64,000 nucleotides of DNA from Cannabis sativa. Lineage: Eukaryota > Streptophyta > Magnoliopsida > Rosales > Cannabaceae. The stretch covers positions 38,205,280-38,269,279 of the forward strand of contig NC_083605.1 of NCBI RefSeq assembly GCF_029168945.1. The letters run 5' to 3'. Below are positions 37,648 to 52,789 of this stretch, one piece after another. The translations under genes and the position numbers were made by a program. The notes under the pieces were generated by a model. The model did no database searches, was not told the origin of the DNA, and saw only the letters and a program-made list of their open reading frames with translations. Each line of letters opens with the position of its first letter. The stretch's first letter is position 1.

Positions 37648-38502
37648 ATGATGAATTCCATGTTATCACTCTTGACCGAAAATAAGCTAAATGGATCTAA
37701 CTTTTCAAAATGGAATGAGAACATTAATATTGCTCTCATAGGAGAAAGTGCCTTGTTTGTGTTAACTGAGCCATCTCCAGAAATTCCAGGGGACAATGCA
37801 TCCAAAGCTGTGAAAGAAAAGTATGAGCGTTGGCAGAAAGCAAATGACAAAGCTCTATACTTTATGCTTTCCAGCATGGTTGACACCCTTAAAACTCTGT
37901 TTCCTAAAACCGAAAAGGCTGTTGAAGTTATGACCAAGTTAACTGAGCTATTCGGTATGGCATCTCTTCAGTCTTGCTTTGACGCGACTAAGAAATATAT
38001 CAATGCACGGATGGAACCCCATCAAAACGTGCGTGATCATGTTCTCCTCATGGCAAGTTATTTCCAAGAAGCCCAGGATCATGGTGCTGAAATGGATCAC
38101 ACTACTCAAGTAAGTCTTATCTTGAATACTCTGACTCCAGCATTTCTGCCCTATACATCAAAATATGTCATGAATAAAAAGGACATAGACTTTCATGAGT
38201 TAGTCAATGACCTTCACACATATGAAAATTTGATTGGAGGACCCAAGAAGAAAGGGAGTAAGCCTCAAAATTCTGGAAATGGTAATGGGACGGTCAAACC
38301 TGAGGCAAATATTGCCTCTGCTTCTAACAAGAAGTGGAAAAACACCAAGAAGCGTGCTAAAGCCATGAAAAACAAAAAGGTTTCTACTTCTGGTGATACA
38401 CTCAAAGGAAAGTGTTTCTACTGCAATGAGAAAGGTCATTGGAAACCCCAATGTCCTAAACTTCTTGTAAAGAAACAAGGTATTTCTTTCGATAAACTTT
38501 AA
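37648..38502 (+). CDS. gag: Intact Gag of a gag-only copia-like element
   Basis: An open frame to 38502. I place the start at ATG 37648 (another at 37651) because MNSMLSLLTENKLNGSNFSKW there matches the typical copia Gag start and the frameshifted sister; the in-frame ATG at 37609 would add 13 unrelated residues. A UBN2/retrotran_gag-like capsid region contains FMLSSMVDTLKTLFPK, LTELFGMASLQS and EPHQNVRDHVLLMASYF. A basic Lys-rich stretch precedes the CCHC knuckle CFYCNEKGHWKPQC at 269-282 of the longest frame. It should bind and package element RNA in cytoplasmic particles. It is the only undamaged retroelement frame of this family here, next to a dead pol, suggesting either youth or selection on Gag. 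Confidence 0.85.
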   Translation: MMNSMLSLLTENKLNGSNFSKWNENINIALIGESALFVLTEPSPEIPGDNASKAVKEKYERWQKANDKALYFMLSSMVDTLKTLFPKTEKAVEVMTKLTELFGMASLQSCFDATKKYINARMEPHQNVRDHVLLMASYFQEAQDHGAEMDHTTQVSLILNTLTPAFLPYTSKYVMNKKDIDFHELVNDLHTYENLIGGPKKKGSKPQNSGNGNGTVKPEANIASASNKKWKNTKKRAKAMKNKKVSTSGDTLKGKCFYCNEKGHWKPQCPKLLVKKQGISFDKL

Positions 38503-40088
38503 GAGTTTTAGTGAATTATTATCCAATTGGATTATTGATTATGGACTAACTTTGTTTATTTGTTTCTTCTTCTTATAGGACAAGCTACTTGAACTCAGTT
38601 GTTATCTTGATGAGTTGGATCGGAAAGCTGAATAAAGGGTGTAGATCGTGCAAGATGAAGATGAAGCTCATTTATCTATTTTTGAATTAATTGTATTAGT
38701 TTAAAGACAACTTGGATTTCGAATTTTAGTTAGGGATATTTATCCCTGTTTTTCTCATATTGTTGCAAAACATTTTTTTTTATTTATTAATAAAGTTTAT
38801 TTTATTTTCTATTCAAACAAATTGCAATTTATGAGATTGAGCTTCATTTACTTTATCTTAAACAACAATTACCACATTATATTCATATGTTTGTATGTGT
38901 AAGTGTTTTTATTATTGATGCAAATTCTATAATATTTACAACTCTTCATAGAGTTATGTTAAATACACACTAGATATTATTTTTATGTTTATTAATAATT
39001 GTTAATTCTAATACAATTATTAAGAATTTGTTTAATAAAAGGATCTTTTGATCTGATAGGGGTGGAGAAAAGTTAAGAAAACTATGCAGTTCAATGATCT
39101 TTTATATCTAATGAACTCTTGATTGTATTCAACTCCACATAATCTCTATAACACTTAAACAATCATGATCTTTACAACTTTTAGGGGTGGATCATAATCT
39201 CTATATACTTAGGGGTGGAGTTTATCCACAATACCCTATGGAACACATATTTTCTTTAAACATGGAAGTAATATAATGAATTAGCTATGATCAATATAAA
39301 TCCTTGATCTTGATTGTATGTTCCAATTTAGTTTTACTGTGATAGTAAAAATTGATACCTATAAAAGTTCTCTGATAATGTATCACACTACCTTAATTGA
39401 GTGGGAGAATTTTAAAATTCTTTACCCATCTTCATTAGGTTGACACTTGTGATAGGAACTTAAGAACTCTACTGAAAAGCAAATCTTACCATTCACATGG
39501 ATAAATATAACTTATCAGAATTATGAGAATAAGATAATAGAATTCTAGTTCAGTCTATTCGAATGACTTGAACCTAGATTTCTTAATTCTCATAACATTT
39601 TATGGTATCTTAATTTTGATTACTTAATCTCTAGAAAGTATTTTTCACTTCAAATATGTTGATGATTTAGTCTTAAAAGAAACTTAAAGTTTTAGACTAA
39701 TACAATAAGTCACAACTAGATAACTCTCCAAAGAATAAAGAGGTTAAAAGTATTATTTAACCAGACATCTGCTATTGAGTGGGAGCTATCTGAGATGTAA
39801 TCAATTAAGGAACATTAGAAGATATTCAAGAAGGATTTATGAAAGTGATCTATATGTTAGATATTAAGGAACTGTATATCATTTATCCTTGTATCTTCCC
39901 CAACTCATTTGAAATTATGAGATGGTGGTTACTCCTGGGGTGGAGGAGTTATTCTATAATAATTCAAGCTCTACCGAAGAAGATTTATAACTTTGTAAAT
40001 TCAAAAATTACCTGAAAGTTATTTTACTGAAGAAAAGTCTATGTTGTATTATCTCAATTCCATATTTTAAAATATGAGCGATATGTCT
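38503..40088 (+). pseudogene. Pol relic downstream of gag
   Basis: A protease trace at 38523-38561 reads NWIIDYGLTLFIC, aligning with the copia IWIVDSGSTNHVC with Ser of the DSG triad changed to Tyr. Further on, 39050-39100 ('gatctgataggggtggagaaaa..atgcagttca') matches the integrase core DNA at 8841-8885. All frames are closed. Collinear with 20807-22560 in the sister element. Confidence 0.65.
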
Positions 40089-42046
<1,958 letters not shown>

Positions 42047-45000
42047 ATATTTTTAAATTATGACTTAGAGTACATTCTGTAATTTGTTTTTTTTTTAATT
42101 AGAAAAGTAGTTTTATTTTCAAAAAGACATTTTCTTTAAAATTATTTTAATTTTTTTATTTTAAAATCGAAAAATAAATTTTTAAAAAACAAAAAATCAA
42201 AATAATTACAAAATATACAATTTTTATTTTAAAAATTAAATAACAAAATTTGTATACCAAACATATTGTTTACAAAACAAAATTCTACTTTCATACCATC
42301 ATTAAAAAATTAAAAACTAGAAATACTACCTAATGCCACCGAACTCATTTGTCAAAAATAAATAAAAATTGATATCCAATTACTATTTCACTTCTAAATA
42401 CACATTATATTTCAAATATAATATCTAATTAATACTTTAATTAATAATTACACTATTTTGTAATTACACATTTGCACCTTAAAAAAGTTTATGGTAGACT
42501 TTCCACCAAAAATGATTCATTGTTGGTAATAATAAAATTATTTGATATATGTCGGCTGTTACAACTGAGAAGAGAATCGTACTCTATTTTTCAGTTAGAA
42601 ATGAAAATAAATGAATACCGCTATGAATATTAACTTTATTAATTTTCTTCTTTTTTCAATGGATTGGGTTGTGAGAGTGAGTGCCACTTTCTTATATTGA
42701 GATAGATACACACAAAATGACTCCGAGTGGTGGGGATGGTACTACTTTGAAAGAGAAAAAGAAACCAAACATATAAAACCACCTCTAATGGGTCGTCTTA
42801 TGACTTTCAAAAGTCCCCATAAAGAATGACTAACCAATGAGATCCTTTTCAATTTCTTTTCCACTTTCAGACTTCTAACAAACAAAACACAACATAGTCA
42901 TAATCATATATTGTAGAAATAAAAGAGAAAATTTCTAACTTATAAGTTCCGTTTCTATTGACTTCTGTAAAGGGATTCGTGTTCATCTATATACTTGATG
43001 GCACATCCATATTTGTTGCTGACAACTAGAATAAGTATCTGATTTTTATGAATCTTGCCTCTATTAATTAGTACCCATTATTTTGAGCTTCCAAAACATG
43101 ACAAGAGACTTGTTTTGCTTCCTTATTTTTCTTTCTCCCTGTGTGTGTAAGTCTTCGAAAGTTATTTCTTTTTATTAATTATTTATTTTGAACACAAAGA
43201 GCAATTAACTTGGGGAGTTGGAAGGAAAGGGAGAAATCTTTGGTATTTGAAGTTGCAAATGTAGTTGGGAACTTTCACATCAAACTTTAAATGGCTGAGG
43301 ACTCCAAAGTAATAAAGATTATATCATGTTCTTGTGTAATACATAAATGAGACTAAATTTAATTGCTAAATCCAAAAGTCACCGTAATTGATTAAGTCTC
43401 TTGGGAACGCAATTAGAGTTGATGTTTAATTTAATGACGACCTATTTTTTTTAATACTTCGTATCATATCATGCCTATATCATATACATGGCCCCCCAAC
43501 GTTCTATTATTCGGCCTATCTATCTAGCAGGGAGATTAGTCCTAATCAATTATAGCTTACATAATATAAGAATCACTTTAGAAATTGCAAAAGTGAACTT
43601 TTAGAATGGATTAATTACTTAAATTCATATCTCTCACTTGGTTTGTAGCTCAATGTTTTGGCTTCACCTTCCAAAGTTTATATTAATTAAAAAAAGCAAA
43701 AAAGTCAGATGATGATTCCAGTTTTTGAACATCATTATTAAGTGATAAACAAGTTTACCTAAATGAATTTGGTTGAAAATGTGTAGTTGATATATAATAG
43801 GAATATTTTATTTTTCTTGCAGATTTAGTATTGGTGATGAATGGTCAGAATAAAAAAGTCCGAACAAGCCACTAGTTGCGACGTGGTTGTATATGTAAGA
43901 CCATACACATTAATTGGATATTAACTAAACTTCAACTACAATAATGTTAGCATGTACACATAACATAACAAGGCAGCTTTAATATTTAGATTATTGCAGG
44001 TAGATTTCTGTTACCTAACATTTGAGATTGCGTACAACCACCCTAAACATAAGATATAATCGCTTCCCAAACATTGTTTATTAACAAGGATTGAGGCATG
44101 TTCTATCAAGGTGAAACATACCAAATTGGCAGCCAAGAAAAGTGATGAGTGACAGAAAGAGGAGTAAGAGAGAGACAAATCACTTTTTTGTACATTATTT
44201 CACACCAACCAAACAGAGCCTTAGAGTTTCAATGCTATACTCGTGAATCAACTATATATCTTCACCAATTTTGGCATTCAAGAAAATAAAATTTATCTTA
44301 ACATACTCTCCTTTCTGTCTTCGTATATTTCTTCCACACTTTTTCTGTTTAATTTTCTTCTTTTTTATTTTTATATTTGAACTTTTTTTTTTAACAAAAA
44401 AAAAGTAATAAGCAATAGTACCGTAACTATACATAACCAATAATAGTACACGTTAGAATTTGTATATCCCTCTACTAAGAATTAGAAGTCATTATAGATA
44501 GACTCTAAACCTTACACAGTTACACTACTAGTACTATAGCTAGTACTGCCATTTAAACATGATATAGTCAACTTTAGTCTCATATGCATGTGACTGAGTG
44601 ACTCTTAACCCGTTTACATAGAACGCTTTCAAACTTTGTATTTTACTTCACTATAATTTTGTCTTCTAATTACTTTCTATCGCAATTGTGATCCACACCA
44701 GTAAAATTTTGTGGCCATTGCGCATGTAAGAATTGGAAATTTTGTGACACAAGTTACACATTTTGCTTTTATTTTTTTGGGGGGCACTACTCTACTCCCT
44801 CGGGGTCTGATCTTGATGCCCTGTTTTAGCTTCATTAATGAACAAGTGGCCACTTTATTAATCCTCATGGGGAATGCATTTACTAACTAAGCTCGAGGCC
44901 AAGAATATTCGCACTCTTTTCTTGAAATATAACCTAGCTAGAGCTGGCTCATATACAAATATAGCACTACATTTAAAAGGCCTCTAAATATATATAAATA

Positions 45001-45240
45001 TATATTGCCAAATCATTAAAAACATAGAGAGTAAATTTTATTTTTGGACTTTATAAGATTATTGTTACGCGCATTATTTAGTTATATTTTATGTTTTTAT
45101 TTTTGTTCACTGTATTTTTAAAATTTTATAAATTAAACAATTTTTTTAAAAAAACAATATTTAAAGTTTTAAAAATTTGATGAAAATTAATGTAAAATTA
45201 AACAAACACGCAATATTAAAAATAATAATTGTTATCTCAA
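42047..45240. other. Low-copy AT-rich intergenic DNA
   Basis: No repeat shared with the rest of the window and no convincing gene. The string ACCAAACAGAGCC at 44208 resembles a Tourist/hAT-type MITE terminus, but no matching left end was found. This is the best candidate for original non-transposon DNA in the window. Confidence 0.4.
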
Positions 45241-45289
45241 TTTTCGTTCTCCTGACGTGGTAGTGCTTACATAGACAAAACAAGTGTCA

Positions 45290-45520
<231 letters not shown>

Positions 45521-45822
45521 CTACACGTGGACTACATCATATGGGCTACGAATTGGGCCTTAAAAGCATAATAAAATAGTTGAATAATATATATGCTCAA
45601 GGGCATTGTGGTCTTTTGTAATTAATTAATTAACTATGCAAATATCCTAGGCTTTTAACGGTCAATTGAAGTTTTAGGCTTCCTATATAAGGCCTTAACT
45701 CTAACCTAGAAAACCTTAGCTCAGTTAAGTTGATATTAGCCTTCAAGCTCTAAGCGTAAGTGTAATAACTTTTCTCTTCTTCATTTCCTGTCTCACATGT
45801 CCATACAAGCATTCTCGTTACT

Positions 45823-45881
45823 TGAGATTTGTCAATCCTGATTCATACTTTGTATCCTTAAGGATGCTATGTCAAATCTCA
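45823..45881 (+). repeat. Inverted repeat downstream of the LTR TATA box
   Basis: TGAGATTTGTCAATCC pairs with GGATGCTATGTCAAATCTCA across a loop of about 20 bases, with a small internal bulge. It would form a stem in the transcript. Confidence 0.6.
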
Positions 45882-46126
45882 ACTGTTATGATTTAGATAG
45901 TATTAACCCTCGGTATTAATAAAACTAAAGGAGAGTAGGTCATTACCCGCTATTACACGGGATCGAACCTCTATAATAAATCTATGTTTTTAGTACCTTT
46001 TTGTTCTATTGTGTTACACATGGCAAGCATCAGATCCATACGACTTTGTTGTCGGTTGATTACTTTTGGAAGTTAACGGTCTGGTGCTTCAATCGAGAGT
46101 GTGGATATCTTACCTGATCAAATGCC

Positions 46127-46360
46127 ATGGTTAACACGAGAAGAACTCCAATCGCACCATCTACATCTTTGGCTCTCCCTCAAGACCCACAAATTACAGA
46201 TCCGAATGCTCAGGTTCCAACCATAAAGGAATTCCAATTGAACACTGTAGATGTGGTGAATCTTGTCAGCATAACAGGCACCACCAATCTGGCCAGTACG
46301 GCTGGCCAAACTGATACAAGCATCCCGGTGGATCCAAATAACAGGCCCCTACCTCCATGA
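46127..46360 (+). pseudogene. gag: Tat-like gag N-terminus
   Basis: Begins MVNTRRTPIAPSTSLALPQD and runs 77 codons to a stop. Such an MVNTRR-type start is typical of Tat gag. Coding traces continue in another frame to about 46575 (EVGKPHVDLGEDLTLVRLRE) before the LTR insertion at 46641. Degenerate. Confidence 0.55.
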
Positions 46361-46640
46361 GCAGATCCACCATTGGCACCTCCCACTGAAGGAAGGACTT
46401 GTGGGCGATAGCCTAGGGGATTAACAACCAGATCTCGTCTCTGGTACTGCATTAGAGAGATAGGACCAGAAGTTGGAAAGCCCCATGTTGACTTAGGAGA
46501 GGATCTCACGTTAGTCAGACTCAGAGAAGCTGTAGGCCAAGCAGGGCTAACTAAAGAGCCACGTGCTATTAATTGCAATGTATTCGCTCATTAAAGACGC
46601 GAATTCTTGAGATGGATGGATGACGAGGAGTACATCCTTC

Positions 46641-48552
46641 TGTTGGAAATTTATTTTACCAGGATCTTAGATCTACTCACAAGTATGTTGTTTAAACACC
46701 CTAAATATGAACTTTCTAAAACGATAAATTAAACACATATAAAGTTAAGAAAACCTTACATTGATGCAGCGGAATTAATGTCTCCTTCCACTCAGATCTC
46801 TAACCCTTGTATCCTTTCTGTAGCAGAGTATAATATAGATCTGAGCCCGAATGTCCTTCTTCTTCAAGTTTGATCCTTCGCAGTCTTCCAATCTATGATT
46901 GAGTTACTGCTTGCTGTGTGTGGGCACTTACTCTCTCACTAGGGTTCGAAATTGATGAAGAAGAAAAGAGAAGAGGGATTTCGGCCAGGTATAGAAAGTG
47001 GGGAAGGCTCAGTTTTTCTGAAGAGAGAAATTTCTGTCAGAAAACTAATGAAAGCATGTGAAAGCATGTGTTGTGACTGAGCCATCACTTTCTATTTATA
47101 GGAAACTACTAGGTTTAGGTTACGAATTATTTGGCATTAAAATAATGAAAATATTAATTTGAAAAACCCTTGATAAGTGGCCGGCCATGGTGTTATAGTG
47201 GGCCCCACTTGATTTTGCAGTTTTATCAAATTTTATCTCTATTTTCTCAAAAACGCCAATTTTTCAATTCTAACCTTTTAAATGCCAAAACTAATTATTT
47301 AATAACTAAAATAGATTATTAAATAATATTGTCATTTAATTTAATTATTAATTAGACATATAAAGTCCATTAATAAATAAATAAACCTAGAAACTCTTTT
47401 CTTTACAATTTCACCCCTGCTTAGTGAAAATTCATAAAATTAGACATAGTCTAACTTTAGAATTATAATTGATCAATCACGAATCAATTAATGAGTCTGA
47501 CAAGCAGAATGTTCTCAACTAGAATGGGGACCATGGATCTATATGCTGAGCTTCCAATAAGTGAACCAAATTTACCAAGTAAATTCCTACTTATTAATTC
47601 TTCGTTGAATCCACTCTTAGAACTTAGAATTGCACTCTCAGACTTATATAGAGGATATTGTATGTTCCACGATATCAATATACTATCTCATTTAACCATT
47701 GTTATAATCTTATTGTGATTTAAAGATCCTCTATATAGATGATCTACATCGAGATGGGATTTCTTTACCGTTCTCACCCCTCAATGTATTTTGCCCCTTA
47801 AAACACTTAGCTACCTGTAAATGGTGTTTAGTGATCTAATAATTAGTCAGTTAAACAAGAGCTCATCGATTTACTTCTATTTGCTAAGCTTGAAGGGAAT
47901 CATCACTTGACTTCTATACACCAGTAGAAGCTATAGATTCCATATTTATGTTCAGCACTCCCACTCAATCATACTATCATGTTCCCAAAATATACGTATC
48001 ACCCTGACCCAAAAGTAGGCTTAACTAATAAATTAAAGAACATGAATAGCACTCCTGAGTTGAGCCTAAGCATATCAGGATTTAGATTCTTTTAATCTTA
48101 AGATCAACTACTGATATTGACTTGGAAAGATATGTATAACGGTAAGTTTGTAATATCTTAACTTAGTTGCAATATCGGTCCAGTCCAATGTATACTCCAT
48201 ACATTCGAAACTAGTATACTTTACTAATGTCCTGGAAAGAACATAACACTTACTCCAAGTGTAAGTATACATCATCGCTGATTATCACATTAGTGTAAAT
48301 CCAATAACACTGATGAAACAGGGACCAAGTCTTTTGATTCATATGATCACAATCACATTCCACTGTGTTGACGATACTGTAATTGTGAATAAACATATGA
48401 TCTGGATTTAACTGATTCTGTGTGTGTGAATGTAATAAACATATTTAAACCATTAGCATGTAGAATTCATGCAAACATTAATCACTTCAAATTTCTTATA
48501 TTGATAACTAATCAGATTGTAAAGAGTTTTATTTAGGGCATAAAACCCAACA
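46641..48552 (-). mobile_element. Copia-like family LTR inserted in Tat gag
   Basis: 1912 bp, TGTTGGAAAT...CCCAACA, without adjacent internal region. Flanks CCTTC and ACTTT are a poor match, and the right flank is itself LTR-derived (see 48553), so the original right border was altered. Frames at 47484-47718 are LTR sequence. Confidence 0.85.
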
Positions 48553-48660
48553 ACTTTGTATGGTTCAATGAATAAATATGATAAATGGCAATATTATTTA
48601 ATAATTGTTTATGCCCTAAATGAAGAATTCACACAAACATCAATCACTTCAAAGGGAATT
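48553..48660 (+). repeat. Inverted LTR fragments (filler) at the junction
   Basis: 48553-48612 ('actttgtatggttcaat.aataaatatgataa...caatattatttaataatt') is the reverse complement of about 5880-5945 in the LTR family, i.e. opposite to the LTR it abuts. The next bases ('ttcacacaaacatcaatcacttcaa') copy 48472-48505 in direct orientation. Two scrambled pieces of one LTR. Confidence 0.65.
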
Positions 48661-50592
48661 CTACATGAAGAAATTTCAATGAAGAATTGTTTATTGATTA
48701 GGGAGGGTCCATCGACAAGCTAACCAACCTGTTTCCTTAGGAACTAGGATTGATCTTCCCCTGCCAAAGGGAAGACAGACTTTTCCTCAAAGGGGGTCTA
48801 ATGATGAGAATAGCAAGAGTCTGGCAACCAGTAGCATAGGGGGTCAGCAAGGGATCTCTGGCTCAGTGACACCCCCCATTGTACAGCCTAGGGCTAGCCA
48901 GGCACCATCAGATGCGCCTTTGGCTGGCCAAAGGACAACACTTCCTCTCCAAGGGGAGTGAGGTGCCCAGAGGTCAATTTTCCATTGTATGTTCCATCTT
49001 GACCATCAACAAACTCGCTGAAAAACAGAATAGACTAAGACAAAGCAAAGAACAACTATGTAGTCAACCAACGCCGGTAGTAGGATCAGGAGCTGGACGA
49101 TGAGTGGGTTTAACACCTCCTGCTCCTCATATTAGCAGTCAAAAGCATGCTACTACGAAAGCAATGGTTATGTAAAGTTACACTAAAAAATGAGTAAAGG
49201 CCCCCCTTACTAGAAAGCCCTGAAGAACAAGAATCTGAAAGAGAAGTGCTGGAGTAGCTGCTGACACTATACGAGTTGTCTGGTGCATAAATAATATACA
49301 TGTTAGTGAAACCAACTGTACCGCATAAGACAAGAAACATCTATTGAGTGAGAGAAATGGATAAAACTCTAATTATATATTCTTCATTTTTATATTGATA
49401 GGTATCCTCATTCCTTCCTAGATTCCCACCACTACGGATTGATTGTCCCTACCTAACTACATCATAGTGATCTAAGGAGCGCAATTGCTAGAGCACAGGA
49501 GAATGAAAAGTAATGATTTTAGCAAGAGTAGTCGGATAGACTACTATAGTTAGTTCAGTTACTACTAGAGTAGAGTTGAGTCAAAAGGTATGGTATAACA
49601 GCAATTCCGAGCGAGCCAACCAATGAGGACTGGGAGCGGGTGGAAACACCCAAAATGGAGATTCCTGAAGTGAAACTGATCACTTCAAACACCTAGATCC
49701 ACCAAACACTAGAAATTGGTGTAGTCTACCCTCTGCCAACACACATCCAACATCAGTTGACTAGGGAGTCACGGGCAGCCAGACCCTGCCCTTTGCAGGT
49801 CTAGCCAGCCATGGAATCATTGCGGGTGGCAAGACCCTACATTTGTAGGGCTGGCCAGCCATGGAGGAGCAATGGGCGTCCAAACCTTACCAAATACAGG
49901 TCTGGCAGGCCAGCGACAGCAGCTAAGTGTAGACCTGGTCGGCCAAAGCCAACACCCATACCTGGGAATGGCCAACTAGGGTCTACAGTTCAACACAGGT
50001 CTGGCTGACCTTCACCATATACTCTCCCGGGGTATGGATAGCAAGCCCATATCTCTTCCAAATTTGTAACCCCTCCTGGCCACTCAGTCAAGTCCCCTCA
50101 GCAACAGATCCTTTTTGTTGAAGCACACTTGGACCAACTTAGGGAAATCATTCAAGGAATAGTTGGTCCAAAGCCTTTAGACCTTGAACTTGATTGGCTA
50201 AAGGGATTACCTTTCTCGGCATACATAAATGCCTTGCCCTTGCCTAAGTTCGAGATGTCGATCTAGAAGATGTATATGAGGCGAGAAGACTCGTTGGCTC
50301 ACATCAAATACTTCGAGATGCAACTTAATCTTCAGAAGGTTTCTAGTGATGTGCTTTGTCGCATATTCCCAACAACTTTATGGTACATCAAACTCACACA
50401 AGGAAGATGCAATTCTTGGATTGAGTTCTCACGAGAATTTTATAGACAATTCTCATTGTTGAGACTTGTACAATTGTAGCTAGAAGACCTTGTCGAAGTC
50501 AAACAATGACAAGGAGAACCTTTGAAGGATTACATCAAGAGGTTCATGGCCGAGGCAACCAAAGTCAAAGGCCTTACAAAAGAGGGCCAATA
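48661..50592 (+). pseudogene. gag: Tat-like gag, remainder
   Basis: Broken plus-strand coding. 49005-49103 reads KLAEKQNRLRQSKEQLCSQP (coiled-coil-like). 49740-50010 is a Gly/Arg/Pro-rich repeat region (GQPWRSNGRP, YRSGRPATAAKCRPGRPKP). 50270-50592 holds the retrotrans_gag block: SSDVLCRIFPTTLWYIKLTQ, SWIEFSREFYRQFS, then LKDYIKRFMAEATKVKGLT after a stop. It ends at the next copia insertion. The capsid domain places it in the Tat/Athila-type gag group. Confidence 0.65.
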
Positions 50593-52465
50593 TTTTGGAA
50601 ATATTTTACCAGGATCTAGATTTACTACCATGTATGTTTCATTAACATCCTAATATGAATTCTAAAACAATGAAATAAACACATATAAAGTTTAGGAAAC
50701 CTTACATTGGGTGCAGCGGAATATAATGACTCCTTCCGTTCAGATCTCTAGCCCTTGATTCCTTTCTGTAGCAGAGCATCACCAAGATCTGAACCTGGAT
50801 CTCTTTCTCTCCTTCCTTTATGTTGATTCTCCTTCTTGTTGATTAGATTCTACACAATCTTCCACACTATGATTGAGATACCACTTAATGTGTGTGGGCA
50901 CTGCTCTATCACTAGGGTATTTCGAAATTGAAGAGAACAAAAGAGAAGAAGAGAGTGGCGGCTATGGCTCGGGTTTTTCTTTTAAAAAGAATAAGATGCA
51001 TGTCCATAGTTTCCTGAAGCCATCACTTTCTATTTATAGAAAACCATCTAGGTTTAGGTTAGAATCATATGGCATTAAAATAATGAAAATATAAATGGTG
51101 AAATACTTGCATAGTGGCCAGCCATGATATGGATAATGGGCCTCACTTTGCAATTTTCCCATTTTGTCATTTCTGTATCTCATTTTCTCAAAAATGCCAA
51201 TTTTCCAATTCAACCATTTAAATGCTAATTCTAATTATTTAATAACTAAAACTAAATTATTAAATAATATTGTCATTTATTTTATTTATTAATTTAGACA
51301 TATAAAGTCTCTTAATTAATAAATAAACCTAGAATCTCTTTTCTTTACAATTTTTCCCTTGCTTAGTGAAAATTCATCAACAAGACATAGTCTAACTTTA
51401 GAATTATAATTGATTAATTAAAATCAATTAACTGAGTCTTACAAGCAGTATGGTCTCAACTAGTATGGGGACAATGGGCCTATATAACTGAGCTTCCAAT
51501 AAGTCGAACCGAATTTACCAAGTAAATTCCCTAACTTATTAATTCCTTATTGAATCCACACTTAGAACTTAAAATTGCACTCTCAGTTATATAGAACGCT
51601 CTATATGTTCCACGATATAGATACGCTATTAATTATCCATCGTTATAATCCTAATTTGATTAATGACCCTCTAATAGATGATCTACATTGAATAGGAACT
51701 AAATTACCGTTACACCTTCAATGTATTTTATCCTTAAAACACTTAGCTCCGTATAAATGATATTTCAGCGAAGTGAAATGAGATCTCAACCATTTATCTC
51801 TGTTTAGCCAAGCTCGAAGGATATCATCGTTTCACTTCTAAATTCCTATAGAAGTTATAGACTCCATATTTATGTTAGCGCTCCCACTAAATTATACTAT
51901 CATGTTCCCAAAATAAACGTATCACCCTGACCAAAAAGTATGCATAACTAACAAATCAAAGAACATGTATAATACTCTTGAGGTTAAACCTAACCATACC
52001 AGGATTAAGATCATTTGATCTAGGATCAACAGGTGATATTGGATTGAATAGATATTACGGTAAATTTTAACAAATCTAATCAAAGTTCAATATCGGTCCC
52101 TTCCGATGTATACTCCATATATCCGATACTGGTAAACTTTGCCAATGCCCTGGAAAGGACATAACAGTTATCCAAGTTTTAAGAATACCTATCGCTGATT
52201 ATCATGCCAGTCTAAATCCAGTGAACTGACAAATTAGGGAATAAACTTTCGAACATATAATCAAGATTATATTCCACTGTGCTGACAACACTATAATAAT
52301 TAACAAATTCATATGTTCTGGACTTAAATAGAATTTATACATTATATATATAATCATGAAATAAATCATGTGAACCATGCAACATAAAATGTTATTTCTA
52401 ATCGTTATTAATAAGTAAATCTGATTATATTGAAATGGGTCTTATTTAGGGCACAAAACCCAACA
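50593..52465 (-). mobile_element. 3' LTR of the 50.6-kb copia-like element
   Basis: 1873 bp, (TT)TTGGAAAT...CCCAACA, same subtype as the solo LTR 29765-31629. The adjacent sequence AACTCTCACTTGCAC is the polypurine tract in reverse with one change. Confidence 0.85.
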
Positions 52466-52789
52466 AACTCTCACTTGCACTAATATAAAACAACAATGTG
52501 CATTTAAGATAATCGCAACACCTTGATATACTAATCAAGTGTAGTAGTAGTATACTACTCGTAATTTGATCTGACAGGTTGTATTAACCACAACCTTTTC
52601 TCCACCATTACTCTTCCTTAATCACAAAATCCTTGATAATGTGAAATTCCTCTCTATATGTCTACTCTCTTGGGATACTAGATTCTATACTTTTGGCAAC
52701 TACTTTTTGGTTAATCAGGAAATAACACTAGTAGTTAAGACAAGTTGGAACGGTGCCACAAATGTATAGAACTTTCCTTAGACTGAATA
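52466..52789 (-). other. 3' internal end of the copia-like element
   Basis: Polypurine tract (52466-52480) plus about 300 bp related to 20807-21000 of the complete element ('gatatactaatcaagtgtagta'). It stops at the Tekay target duplication. Confidence 0.6.

Larger units (their letters stand above)
32071..40088 (+). mobile_element. Circularly permuted gag-only element with a single LTR
   Basis: Order: last 223 bp of the internal region with polypurine tract (32071-32293), one complete LTR (32294-34189), primer site, leader, gag and pol relic, ending at 40088. The outer ends stop at the same internal point: both carry the roughly 15-base string 'ttgag.gatatgtct' (32071-32085, 40074-40088). 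Total internal length is about 6.1 kb, matching the 6.2 kb of the complete copy at 18873-28922. So it is one full internal region plus one LTR, opened within the 3' internal region. Re-insertion of a one-LTR circle explains this best. Confidence 0.75.

Noticed and set aside
44150..44230. MITE-like terminus ACCAAACAGAGCC
   Set aside because: No matching GGCTCTGTTTGGT end or target duplication was found within the preceding few hundred bases.
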